Assembly: GCA_013076295.1 (NCBI GenBank)
Contig: RQOL01000532.1
Span: 1,674,001-1,738,000 of the forward strand
Direction: 5' to 3'
Length of the DNA stretch: 64,000 bases
From: Sanderia malayensis
Taxonomy: Eukaryota > Cnidaria > Scyphozoa > Semaeostomeae > Pelagiidae
Shown in pieces: positions 12,901 to 23,444 of the stretch. Position 1 is the stretch's first letter. Each line of letters opens with the position of its first letter. The notes under the pieces are model-generated. The model did no database searches. It saw only the letters and a program-made list of their open reading frames with translations, and was not told the DNA's origin. Both the position numbers and the translations under genes were made by a program.

Positions 12901-15900
12901 AAACTTACTTGCAACTAAACTACCCGTGTATAAGAAGCTGTGAATTGTTACCAGCCTATTGTTCGAATACAATAGCCTATTGTTTCTTCTATTGTTTTGA
13001 ATAGAAGTATCAGCCTGGAAGGTTTTTAATCTATTGGTTCTTTTATGCGGCTGCTTACTGTATCTTGTTGTATGACTATGTTATTATTTCTTGTCTATGA
13101 TGGAATGGGTAATTTGTGGGCAACTTACGATGGATTGATTTGTAATTGATTTTTGTTACAGTTAAGCCGTATTGGACTAAGGAGATTGAAGACGTGACAT
13201 TGATGGAGGAGGGAACACAACTTTTCAATGCCACAACGGAAGCCAAGCCTCCTGTCAAATGCGAGTGGTACAAGAACGGAACTTTGTTGACGGCATCGTA
13301 AGTTCATCTCTTTCCTAAACCTCGAATAAGCCCCAATTTCCAAATAAGCTCCAGCTTAAAATAAGCCCCAACCTCAAAATAAGCCCCAACCTCTAAATAA
13401 GTCCCAACCTCAAAATGAGCCCCAACTTCAAAATAAGCCCTAATCTCAAAGTGAGCCCCAACCTCCAAACAAGCCCCAACCTCAAAATAAACCCCAACCT
13501 CAAAATGAGCCCCAACCTTCAAATAAGCCCCAACCTTAAAATGAGCCCCAACCTTAAAATGAGCCCAACCTCCAAATAAGCCCCCTTTACGGTGTGCTGA
13601 GAATGCTTAACATTGAGTCGAAGCCCTTGTTTTTGTTGTCATTGATTTAAATTGTATAAAACTGCTGTTGTTGATTTACTTTCAGTCAACACGTGTGGAT
13701 TCAAGGATGTGCAATGAGAGTGATAAATGCGAGGCAAATTGATCGTGGAATGTACGTGTTGATTGCCCGCAATCGTGCAGGGGCCATATCCACGCAAGCT
13801 TATGTTAACGTGGCAGGTCAGCATATACCTTTGTTATGTTTTTGTCATTAAAGATTTTGAGGGCAATTGTGATGTCCTCCCAGGGCAATGAATATGAAGC
13901 TGATAATTGTTTTATTTCTTGTCCATCGTGAAATTTTGGGGGTAGGGTTAAAGGAGATATTTATTAATCAAGGAATTTTAGGGAGGTTATGAAGAATGGA
14001 AGGATGCCTTGCAGTAGACCAAGGGCTGAATTTGACCTCCAGGGGGCGGGGGGTAAACAGGATAGGGAGCTGAGTTTAAAAGATAGATCTTGTAAGAGTA
14101 ATCATTATTATTTCTATTTACACCACTATTTCTCCCTGCAGCTGTGAAACCGTCCTTCAAGGTGCGACTACCCGATCCAATGTACCTATTTCGTGGTCGA
14201 ATCGGTCGGATACCTTGCAATGCGACCGGTGGTCCTATTCCAACAAAGACCTGGCACTTTAATAATCGCATCATTGACAAGACATTCAAACGATTGTCTG
14301 TCGACGGCAACGGCACGCTGACTATCCTGAACGTGCAAGATAGTGACAAGGGATTTTACAGATGTGATGCAAGAAACAGACAGGGGTTTGCTTCGATTAC
14401 TGCAAATGTCATCATTGTCGGTTTGTTGTTCGTGTTGTCGTTTTCATTGCTGTATTCTATTGCTTGATTTTGCTATCGTGGAGAATGTTGTTGTTAAGTG
14501 AACATCTATGACCATCTCCCAAATAGCAAACTGAGTCTCTAATAACCAACTATATCTCTCTGATAACCAACTACATCTCTGTAATAAGCAACTACATCTC
14601 TCTCTAATAACCAACTACATCTCTCTCTAACAACTAACTACATATCTCTCTAATAAGCAACTACATCTCTCTCTAATAACCAACTACATCTCTCTCTAAC
14701 AACTAACTACATCTCTCTCTAATAAGCAACTACGTCTCTCTCTGATAACCAACTACATCTCTCTCTAATAACCAACTACATCTCTCTCTAATTAGCAACT
14801 ACATCTCTATTTAATAGCGATCTGATTTTCTGACAAGAAAACCATTAATAGGCACTTTTGAAAAATCACCTTTCTCTCTTCGAGGGCACCCTTTCTTCTC
14901 TTATAAGTCCCTCTCCTTGACAGGCACCCTGATGAGCACCATTTCCTATAGTGCACTTTTCCTCGAGTATGTACTTCTTTGCAATGAGCACCTTTTTCGC
15001 ATCTTAACCTATCTTAGCATCATTTTTTGCCTTTCTTTTCACCAGAACCAACTGCGATAACTCAAATTCCATCGGCGCCCAATGGCGCTACGATCAAGCG
15101 AGGCAGGGACATCGTTTTGGTGTGCGATGCCTCGTATGACAAGAACCTGCAACTGAGAATCGACTGGCAAAAGGATGGTGAGCTGATCAAGACCTTCGAC
15201 AGCCGCTTCAGTCTGGAGCAGAGGGTGGGCGATGCTGCCCCGCGTCTTCTCGTCATCAAGAGTCTAAAGTACGAGGATAGAGGCAACTACACATGTAATG
15301 CATATACCGTCCTCAGCACTGTCACTAACGTCAGATCCGTTGATAGCAAGACCAGTTATTTATCCGTTTCAGGTTCGTATGAAGCAACCTTTGTTTTCAA
15401 TATCACTACCGTATTTCCTCTAATAAGCACCCGGGCGCTTATTAAATATTTTGCGAAATTAGAAAATTATTTTGCAAAATTTTTTGAACCAAACAGTGAA
15501 AATTTAAGGATTAGTTCACGCTTTTTGATTTTAGGGTGGGCGCTTATTGGAGGGGGCGGTTAAAAGAGGGTGGGCGCTAATTAGAGGAAATACGGTATTC
15601 GTCTGCAAGTGATGGGCAGAGTTATGGATGCCTAATTTCAGTGACTCAATAATTACTTGCAAAATTGATTTCCATTTGTTTTATCTGACTTTTGGAAGCT
15701 GTTGTCTTCCCTAAGACCAACGGATGGCTCACATTTTTAAGCATAGAAAATTAGCCTCTTGCATTAGTCTATTCCTGATTATTTAATTATCGTGTGGAAA
15801 TGATATATATCATAATATTGTTATGTGATTATTTAATTTTAATTTTTTGATTATGTGATCTTCACCATAGCTCCCCCTGAGACGCCGTTGTCCATTAGAG

Positions 15901-18900
15901 TGGCAAGTTGCCAGAACTTCAGGCCCCTTCTGACATGGACAGTGACGGAGGCGAACCGGGACACGATGAAGTACGTTCAAGTCGAGTACACATCTACTTA
16001 CCATGATGATGCAAACACATGGTATGTGGCTGGCCAGAGTTTCGGCGAGTCAGCTAACCAGTTCCAATTTGGAGGACCCAGATCACCAGCTGTTCTGCCT
16101 GGATTTGCCACAATTAAGTTGAGAGTCGTCGCTTACAATCAAGTTGGAGGCAGTCTACCAAGTGTTCCCACACCGCAATCAACATGCACCACACCAGCTA
16201 AGCGTAAGTGCTTCTTTTTGTGTGTATAATGCAGCCCTGTAATGCGGTTACCTTGTTCATATGGTCACCTTCTTCACACAGTCACCTTAATTGTACCGTT
16301 ACCTTGCTCATACAGTCACCTTGCTCATATGGTCACCTTGTTTGTACGGTCACTTTATTTGACCAGGAATGTCGTTCTGCTATAAACAAAAACCAGGCAA
16401 TGCGATCAATTTCTTGTGACTCGTTTGTAACCGTGGTATAACACAACCCCACAGTATTTCATGCTAATACACAGTAGCTGTAGAATCTGTTGTTTTTTAT
16501 TTTACATTTGCAACTTTTTAATCTATTTGTCAATTTTATTTTAATTTGTTATCTGTCTATTCTTTTGTTGTTTAAATATTTTCATTTGCTTATTTTATTT
16601 TATTTATCTTACTTTTTTGTACGTTTTAGGTCCGAGCAAAAACCCCACGAATGTCAGATTCGGTAACATGACAACCAAAGGCTCCTTGACCATCCAATGG
16701 AACGTAAGTCACTCTCATGACCACTGTGACCCTTCCTTTTCCATCCTACATCCATTGACAGTCTTTGTTTCTGTTTAGGCAATGAAGCTCATCGAAAGAA
16801 ATGGCTTGAATTTCGTCTACGAAGTGAAGCACCGGAAAGTCGGTGGAAGCTGGGACAGGGGCGTAAATGTCACCAATGTAACATCCTATACAGTGAGTCG
16901 CATCACTGACGAAACTCAATACGAAGCTTGCATCCTCACGTATAACATCAAGGGACCGTCCACGGCTAGGCCATCGTGTGTTACTGACTATTCGTATCAG
17001 GAAAGTAAGAACCCTTTAAACCAAATTGTACACATGAGTCTTTCTCTCCCTCATTATTTAGCTCTTTTATTAATGTTTTTAACTCAGTTGTCGTCTGTTG
17101 TTATTGCAAGCTAAAAGCAAATGAACGATATCAGTAATGTAAACTAAATCATATACATGACTCTTTCAATTTTCTACTGCTTTATTTTCTGCTTCTGTTA
17201 ATTCCTACTTCGTCTGCATTGTTCTTTATTACTTTCTTTTTTATTTTATTTCCTTGCTTCTTCCTAATATCTATCCTTTTTTCACTATCCTCTGTTCTTC
17301 TTCTAGCTCTTCTTCGCGCATTTTTTATCATGTCTATCATTCGTTGTTAATTCTACAGTTTCTTCGTCTACTTTTAAGTCTTTTTTTTCCTGCTCAAACT
17401 GTTTTGATCATTTCCTTTCATTTGTCGTCTTCTCCTGCTACTTTAACTGGTTCTTCTTCTTCTTTGCCACTCTATCCATCCTTCACAATCTGATTAATCA
17501 ATGCTACCCATCCATCTTCTCACTGCTAGTTTGCCCAGTATGTTTCACATGTTTCAATAACGGTGTTGCAATTAATTTGACAGAGCCAAGGCTTGCCCCA
17601 ACTGGAGTGATCATTACCAAAACTGGATATACAGGTGCTGACATCAGCTGGAAGCCAGTTGTAGTAACAACTGGCAATATCAAAGGATACCGGGTATGCT
17701 GCTTAATCTGTTAACCGATCATTCCTATCCATGCAATCTCTATAATCCATGTGATCCAAATTCTATGTAATTCATTGATGACAAGCCAATTCAATTCAAC
17801 TGTTTTAACAATGGCTGAGGTTAAGTTTTTGCTAAGAAATTTCAAACACCCAAGTATTACTTTGTTAAATCAGAGATTCTTTGTATATTACAGTAAAAAC
17901 CCGCATATAAGAACCTGTAATTTTCCATCCAGCCTATTGTTCCAAGACAATAGGTTATTGTTTCGTCTATTGTTTTGAGCAGCAAAATCACCCTGAAAGT
18001 TCTTAATCTATTGGTTGCTATATGCGGGTTTCTACTGTAGGTGTTTTTGGGGGGTTCTTATCCTATCGACTTTCTTCTATAATTTTAATCAGAAAGATAA
18101 TCACTGTGAGATTTCACGGTGTAAAGCTTCTATAATGGTAGCTCTTTCTTTTGCAGATCTATTACTGGAATGTTACAGCACCGTTTCGGCCTGTGTTGAC
18201 TCGCGGCTTGAAGAAGCGCCGTCGGCGACGAGCTGTGGACTTGGCGCCTACCGCTGCGAAGCCCGCTGTGGTGGAGTATTTAGTCGGCTCGGACACGAGG
18301 CTGTTGCAGAATATCTCGGGGTTGGTTCCCGCTCTGCGATACCACGTTTACATGACAGCTTTCAACAGTGGAGGAGAGGGACCGCGCAGTAACGTTCTTG
18401 TGTTCGAGACCAGAGCCACAAGTAAGTATCTGATAGTCACAGTGTGTTACTGTTATAACGAATCAGTGTGTTAAGCCTGGTTTCCATTTAGTTGTTGAGG
18501 GTCGCTCAAAGGATTAAAATCAACTTTTGACAATGTCTCTGTATGATTTTTAATCCCTTCAGCGACCCTTAGCGACCCTTAACGACTATATGGAAACCAG
18601 GCTTCACTGTTATAACGAATCATAGTGTGTTACTGTTATAACGAGCCTCGTTTGTATACGTAATGCTTTGATTTAATCAACTATTCACCAAGTGCGTTTA
18701 CTAAATTTTCTTGGCTTAAGGCGGGGCGTTTATTAAATTGGGAGCGTCTATTAAATTTCCCTATCTTTCTACCAGAATCCGGGTTTCCGGACAATATCAA
18801 AATGACCGTGTACGGTGACGTTTTGCATGTGCAATGGGAATCCCCCCTTGAACCGAATGGCCAAACCACTGGTTTCATCATCCGATTGGAACCGAAAAGA

Positions 18901-21268
18901 GATGCAATGAAGAAGAAGTCGCTGGACATGATTGTCGTCGATCGGATTGATCGGGAATACTACATCAGGGGAATGACCCCGTGTAAGTTTTACGATGTTT
19001 TGGTGGGTGCGCAGAATGTGGCTGGCGAAGGAAGACTTTTCAGACGGCGTATGGCTGTCAGTTACCCAGACAGTAAGTGATGATATTCTCTTTTGAGCAA
19101 TTTTGAAATCAATACAACGACCAGAAAATATGTGACATGTTGGTTTATTTGAGCGATACACGTTTTTTTATATAAGGAACTAGTTTATAAGGAACCTAGA
19201 ACTAGGATTTGTGGTAAATTACAATGGATTATTTTGCTCTATTGTTTCCTTTAACAATAGAAAACAATAGATAACTTTAGGAACTCTTAGTACCAGGGCT
19301 CGAGGTAAGGTTCCTTGATAAAATAAAAGCGTGTCTTCATGGATATGTCGCTCAAATAACTCAACATTTCATATTATCATAGTCGCTGTCTTTATTTTAA
19401 AGTTTATTTTATCTATGCGCCTTCCTTCTAAATCCTCTGTTGAAAAGCAGTTTGAGTTTGCTTTCGATACGGCATTCCATTTTTTGTTTATTGTTTCCAG
19501 TACCTGGTACTCCAAATTTGCCAAGAGTCGTTCCGTATGATGCGAATGCTGTCAACGTCACTTACAAATTGCCTGGGTATGGAGGATTGCCTACGAAATT
19601 CAAAGTGTTTTACAAGCACAAAGGTATTGCCGAAGCTTTGTTTATTTGTCATAAAATTCTCACTTTTAATATGGATTGCTTCCATTATAAAAAATAAAAA
19701 ATGTTGAAGCTTCTGATTATCCTTTATCTTAGTAAACTGTCTGCCCGAACTTATATTTACAAATATTTCTTTTCGCAGACGCTGCCTTCTACGATGCCAA
19801 TTCGTATTTCAGTTCCGAGTTTGTTGAGCAGGTGAATTTCCTCAAGCAGCCTTGGCAAACCGTGAAAGGATTGCCAGAGCTCGAGTACGCCTTCTGGACT
19901 GTTGGTGAGAATAAGCTTGGCTCGAGTGTCCCCAGCGACCTGGTTATCTCGCAAGTCATGCCATACACAAGTAAGCCAATTGATTGTCGTGTCGTGTTGT
20001 GTCATGTCGTGTCGTGCTACGTTTTGCTATGTTTATGCGACGGATTCGCGATGTATTGAAGCTATCAAAGGGGGTTAACAACTTAGCAAGCAATCACAAC
20101 CAAAGTGGGGTCGAAACGTGAGGGGCCTTGAAGGGGTACCAACAAGTGCAATTGGATCAGAGTGTGGGGAACCCGGAACAGATAGCAATAGGTTGAGGTC
20201 AATGGGTCGAGATGCGAGGGGACTCTAAAGGATAGGACCCTAGCATATCGTACTTTTAAGGTTTGCGTTCAATGCTTTGATATACGAGGGGTTGGTTTAA
20301 CCAAATGTAAGTAAAACTATGCATCGGTTTACCAAGCAACTAGATATTATACACGGGGGTTGATCATATAGTGGAGGGTGAAAATGGGTTGATGCATTAA
20401 AGTCTCACTGTATAATTGTAGTACTGGAACATTTATCCCAGCATGTGTTGAATGCAATATATCTGTATATATTAATGTGTTTGATTTGTGTTTCGATCGT
20501 AGGGCCTGGCATACGAACTGTAGAAGGGCCATGGTATACAAGTAGATGGTTTGTTGGGGTTCTTTCCTGCGTTGTTTTTGCCATCATCGTGTTGGTGGTC
20601 ATCCTCTTGTTGGTTAACTACACTGGAGGACAGAAATACGAAGGTTTGATTGGTCGTCTATTATAATACTGAATATAATTATTGTTATTGTGCTGTGTTT
20701 GTGTTATGCAAGTATGGTAAATAACAAATGTGCATTATGTTTAGTTCTAGTTAATTTGAAAGAAAAGTCTGGTGCTGAATCGAATGGACAGACGGCCACA
20801 CAGTTTCAAAGGATGGAAGAAAAGGATGAACCAGACTACCGAGATCCACCGATACAGTAAGATTATTTAACCGTACAGCAATATGGGACAAAAGTCTTGG
20901 GACACTCTCGACTTGATGATCCTTGTTCATGATGGATACGTGCTAATTTTGCACGTATATATCATTCCCCTCTCACCCCAAACAATTACACGCAGTCTTT
21001 AGAGACTCTGATTTTCCACTCCCCCTTTTTTCATAGATTGAACGAAGTGGCAAGCTCTGCAGCCCCACCGCCGCGTTACCCCAGTCAGACATCGATTGAG
21101 AAGAGACACATGACAGATGAACAGGACAGCATGGCTGAATATGGTGATGATAGCAGATTCAGGGAAGATGGATCTTTCATCGGTCAGTACGGAGAAGAGA
21201 AACGACGAGAGGATGTGGAAGATGATGATGATGATGATGATGAAGGAAATGATTCTATGTTTATTTAA
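9903..21268 (+). CDS. L1CAM/neuroglian-family cell adhesion molecule
   Basis: Single-pass immunoglobulin-superfamily adhesion receptor that links neighbouring cells to the ankyrin-spectrin skeleton. Twenty coding exons: 9903-9954, 10175-10474, 11385-11735, 12167-12269, 12621-12829, 13162-13297, 13686-13816, 14142-14420, 15046-15372, 15871-16203, 16630-16703, 16779-17004, 17584-17693, 18157-18421, 18776-19072, 19501-19623, 19779-19970, 20503-20643, 20745-20856, 21037-21268; 3993 nt, 1330 aa. Order: signal peptide; Ig1 (exon 2), Ig2 (3), Ig3 (4-5), Ig4 (6-7), Ig5 (8), Ig6 (9); FN3-1 (10), 2 (11-12), 3 (13-14), 4 (15), 5 (16-17); TM WFVGVLSCVVFAIIVLVVIL (18); cytoplasmic tail (19-20). The tail holds SMAEYGDDSRFREDGSFIGQ plus Y, the L1-family ankyrin-binding FIGQY box, then an acidic run and a C-terminal SMFI that fits a class II PDZ ligand. 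FN3-3 contains KKRRRRR. Almost all domain borders are phase 1. Ig4 lacks the disulfide cysteines. Confidence 0.93.
10549..10690. repeat. Partial MITE, CCGTATTTC...AATAAGCGCCC family
   Basis: In an intron of the L1-family gene. Starts ACCGTATTTCTGCTAATTAG and continues with AATAAGCGCCC units; it matches one half of the full copy at 15409-15595. Confidence 0.55.
10774..10842. repeat. Short tandem repeat (AACCCCAGGTGATTCCCAT)
   Basis: About three and a half units of 19-20 bp in an intron of the L1-family gene. Confidence 0.7.
12918..13060. mobile_element. Divergent MITE of the CAGTAAAAACCCGC family
   Basis: Intronic. Shares the internal landmarks of the family (GTATAAGAAGCTGTGAA, CAGCCTATTGTT, TTCTATTGTTTTGA, GGTTCTTTTATGCGG, ending in TACTGTA), with a degraded left terminus. 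Confidence 0.55.
13305..13586. repeat. Minisatellite of AATAAGCCCCAACCTCAA units
   Basis: About fifteen imperfect units of 18-20 bp within an intron splitting Ig4. The unit resembles the AATAAGCCCCC stretch near the ends of the 272-bp MITEs at 51381 and 60108, suggesting it expanded from such a copy. The long minus-strand open frame is an artefact. Confidence 0.75.
14516..14816. repeat. Minisatellite, ~22-bp AATAACCAACTACATCTCTC units
   Basis: About a dozen units alternating AATAACCAACTACATCTCTC, AATAAGCAACTACATCTCTC and AACAACTAACTACATCTCTC, giving a higher-order pattern of about 66 bp. Intronic, between Ig5 and Ig6. Confidence 0.8.
15409..15595. mobile_element. MITE with CCGTATTTCCTCTAAT termini, TA-flanked
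   Basis: Terminal inverted repeats CCGTATTTCCTCTAATAAGC and its complement ending TAGAGGAAATACGG, flanked on both sides by TA. Contains a CCCGGGCGCTTATTAAA motif. TA duplication suggests mobilisation by a Tc1/mariner-type transposase, which is an inference. Confidence 0.75.
15604..15733. repeat. Dispersed 130-bp repeat, copy 2
   Basis: Almost base-for-base copy of 8037-8166, adjacent to the MITE at 15409-15595, in the intron before FN3-1. Confidence 0.75.
16225..16355. repeat. Degenerate tandem repeat (GTCACCTTGCTCATATG)
   Basis: Five to six imperfect units of about 17-18 bp in an intron of the L1-family gene. Confidence 0.5.
17891..18037. mobile_element. MITE of the CAGTAAAAACCCGC family, TA-flanked
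   Basis: 147 bp, ends CAGTAAAAACCCGCATATAA and ATGCGGGTTTCTACTG, flanked by TA on both sides. Internal CAGCCTATTGTTCCAAGACA block shared with the other copies. Confidence 0.85.
18211..18231 (+). other. Furin-type polybasic site in FN3-3 of the L1-family protein
   Basis: Codes for KKRRRRR followed by AVD in the middle of the third FN3 repeat. Vertebrate L1-family members (L1CAM, NrCAM) carry a proprotein-convertase site in the same domain. Cleavage is inferred. Confidence 0.65.
18473..18604. mobile_element. MITE with AAGCCTGGTTTCCAT termini
   Basis: Inverted termini AAGCCTGGTTTCCAT and ATGGAAACCAGGCTT with inner GGGTCGCT / AGCGACCC inverted blocks. No clear target duplication. Confidence 0.6.
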
Positions 21269-23127
21269 ATATCGAAATAAACAGAGAATGAAGCGAAGAC
21301 TAGTCTTGCTGCTGTTTTTGATATTTTTATCACTCATCGTCGCGAAATTAGACATTTTACTGCACTATTATTACTACTATTACTGGATCAGGGTTTTGAA
21401 AAAGAAACGACATTGCCTTGGAGATGCCATTTGTAAACAGCCTCGCTTACATGTACGTCTCGTTTGTGTGTGGAAATTTCACCTTGATTGTGAGAAACTG
21501 GTCAACGGTGTGCGATGAATTTGGATAATTTGTAAGTAAACATTTTTAGGAACTGAACACTATTTTTACTCCAACTGGATCAATCTTCAAATACTCCCTT
21601 CAAGCATTTTATTGCAACTGGTGATGTTTGAAGGGGGTGCTTTTCTTATGTACTTTTTATTAGGGGGTCGTAAACTTTTTGTTGCTCGCGTTATTTCATT
21701 CCCACGTAATTATGTTAAAACATTTTCTTAGCTTAGCACGGTTTGCCATCATTTGATGTTTCGCATGGTATTTCATTAGATTACTTATCGATTCGCGGGG
21801 TTAACAGAATTCCCCGTGAAAAGCTCTCTGGATTGCTTCATAATGTTTAGCCACCTCTATGTATAACTGGCTTGTATTTTAGTTACCCTTACAGCTCGTC
21901 AAACCAGGATTGCATTGTGATAATTTCTCGATTAGATAACTAGTATTTTAAACCTCGATGTTGTAATTTTATCGTGCTTTTCTAACGTTACACGTGTTGA
22001 TCAGATAGAAATATTAATACTCAGTGCTATAATAATTGCACGATAACATAACACGATCTCAAACCTCGATGTTGTAATTTCGTCGTGCATTTCTAACGTT
22101 GCACGTGTTAATCAGATAGAAATATTAATACTCAGTGCTATAATAATTGCACGATAACATAACACGATCTTAAACCTCGATGTTGTAATTTTATCGTGCT
22201 TTTCTAACGTTACACGTGTTAATCAGATAGAAATATTAATACTCAGTGCTATAATAATTGCACGATGCACGATAACGTAACACGATTATATATCTGCTTG
22301 AGACTTTTATAGCTGCTAATAAAGGAACATATTTCTTTTCAATTGTCTATCGATATTTGTAAATTTAAACCTTATGCACATATCTTGCCGACAAATTTGC
22401 TTTGCACTTTGCATTGCTGAGAATGCAATAGTTTGTTGTTGATGCTGCTTTTATGCAACTGACAAAGAGACTGTTTTAGTATTTATCATTGTTATCTTTC
22501 TTTATTTTATTTTTTAATTTGCCATATTTTCATATTATATAGCTGAAAAGGTGTCTTCTTTCTTTGATGGTGTACCCGGTCTTCTATTTCCAGACACAGT
22601 TGCTTATATTGGGGTGATTGTATTGATGCTCACATTGCTCCCGCCCCACTTGTGGGGGCTTCTGCATTCCTTTGAAGCAAAACTTTCTCCACCTCGGAGT
22701 GGCTCAGACAATTTTTTGTTGATCTTTCGCCTTGCTTCCCTGTGCACATCTCAAGCGGGAAATGATCTTATGGCCTTAGCGTCCTTTTCTGGAAAACTTG
22801 TTTACAGAATGAAAAGGAAAATGGAAAAATGGACATTATAATGCTGTCAGTTAAGGGAAATCCAAGTTAATTGATTAATTGAACTCGATAACATCCAGGT
22901 AAATATGATTATCATTTGTTATTTTAGTAGAATTGCTTTAGTTTGGTCGAAATAATCCACGAGTTTCTGTTCTTTGCCATGCAATTTCACTCGGGTATCA
23001 ACTCTTCAATGTTTATCTCAGGCCCATGAAGCGTGCACTAATTTTCAAGGATATAAAGTATATTTGCATATTTTGCATTATATTTTCAGGTACATGTAAA
23101 TATACAAAGCACTGTAGCTTCTGTAAA
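21269..23127. other. Intergenic region, L1-family 3' flank to MFS gene
   Basis: An AATAAA lies 8 nt after the L1-family stop (21276-21281); a more plausible polyadenylation signal is AATAAA at 22318-22323, beyond the 111-bp tandem repeat. A 96-codon frame at 22551-22841 shows no recognisable domain and is not called. Confidence 0.5.
21952..22288. repeat. Three tandem copies of a ~111-bp unit
   Basis: Each unit starts AACCTCGATGTTGTAATTT, continues through TCTAACGTTACACGTGTT and AGATAGAAATATTAATACTC, and ends TGCACGATAACATAACACGA. Units are about 95% alike; the last has a short extra GCACGAT duplication. Probably within the 3'UTR or flank of the L1-family gene. Confidence 0.85.
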
Positions 23128-23155
23128 ATGAAAGACAATATAATCAACTCCGACG
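23128..23155 (+). other. Possible 5' exon of the MFS gene (upstream ORF)
   Basis: ATG AAA GAC AAT ... GAC G followed by a good donor (GTAAGT). An acceptor (CATGCAG) at 23404-23410 would join it to the first MFS coding exon, but the joined frame stops soon after (at AAA AGC CAG TAA) and does not match the frame from 23445. If transcribed it would act as an upstream ORF. Confidence 0.3.
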
Positions 23156-23444
23156 GTAAGTGAAATTAATTGCTTGCATTGCAGCGCAGTGCGGACTTAT
23201 TATCACTGCCTATCCATGTTCCATGTGCATCACTTAGGCCCTAAAGTAAAGGCCCCCAGTGTCTCGCGGATAATAATTTAGTGAAATCATTAAAATCTAA
23301 AAAAGATACATGTAGAGTGAGAATTTATGTAGTTACATTAGCTTTCCTTCTTATTGTTTTTAGTTTCCATTTGTTAATCATTTGCAACATTGTTTAAGTC
23401 TTTCATGCAGATAATAAATTCATTCAAAAGTCGTTGAAAGGAGA

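Noticed and set aside
13304..13522. Minus frame with VGAYFEVGAHFEV repeats
   Set aside because: Translation of the AATAAGCCCC minisatellite.
14516..14816. Regularly spaced repeats resembling a CRISPR array
   Set aside because: Units are contiguous with no unique spacers, in an intron of a eukaryotic gene; a minisatellite. The same applies to 62035-62440 and 63276-63475.
22551..22841. 96-codon open frame between the L1-family and MFS genes
   Set aside because: No domain, poor splice context, and not joined in phase to either neighbour.
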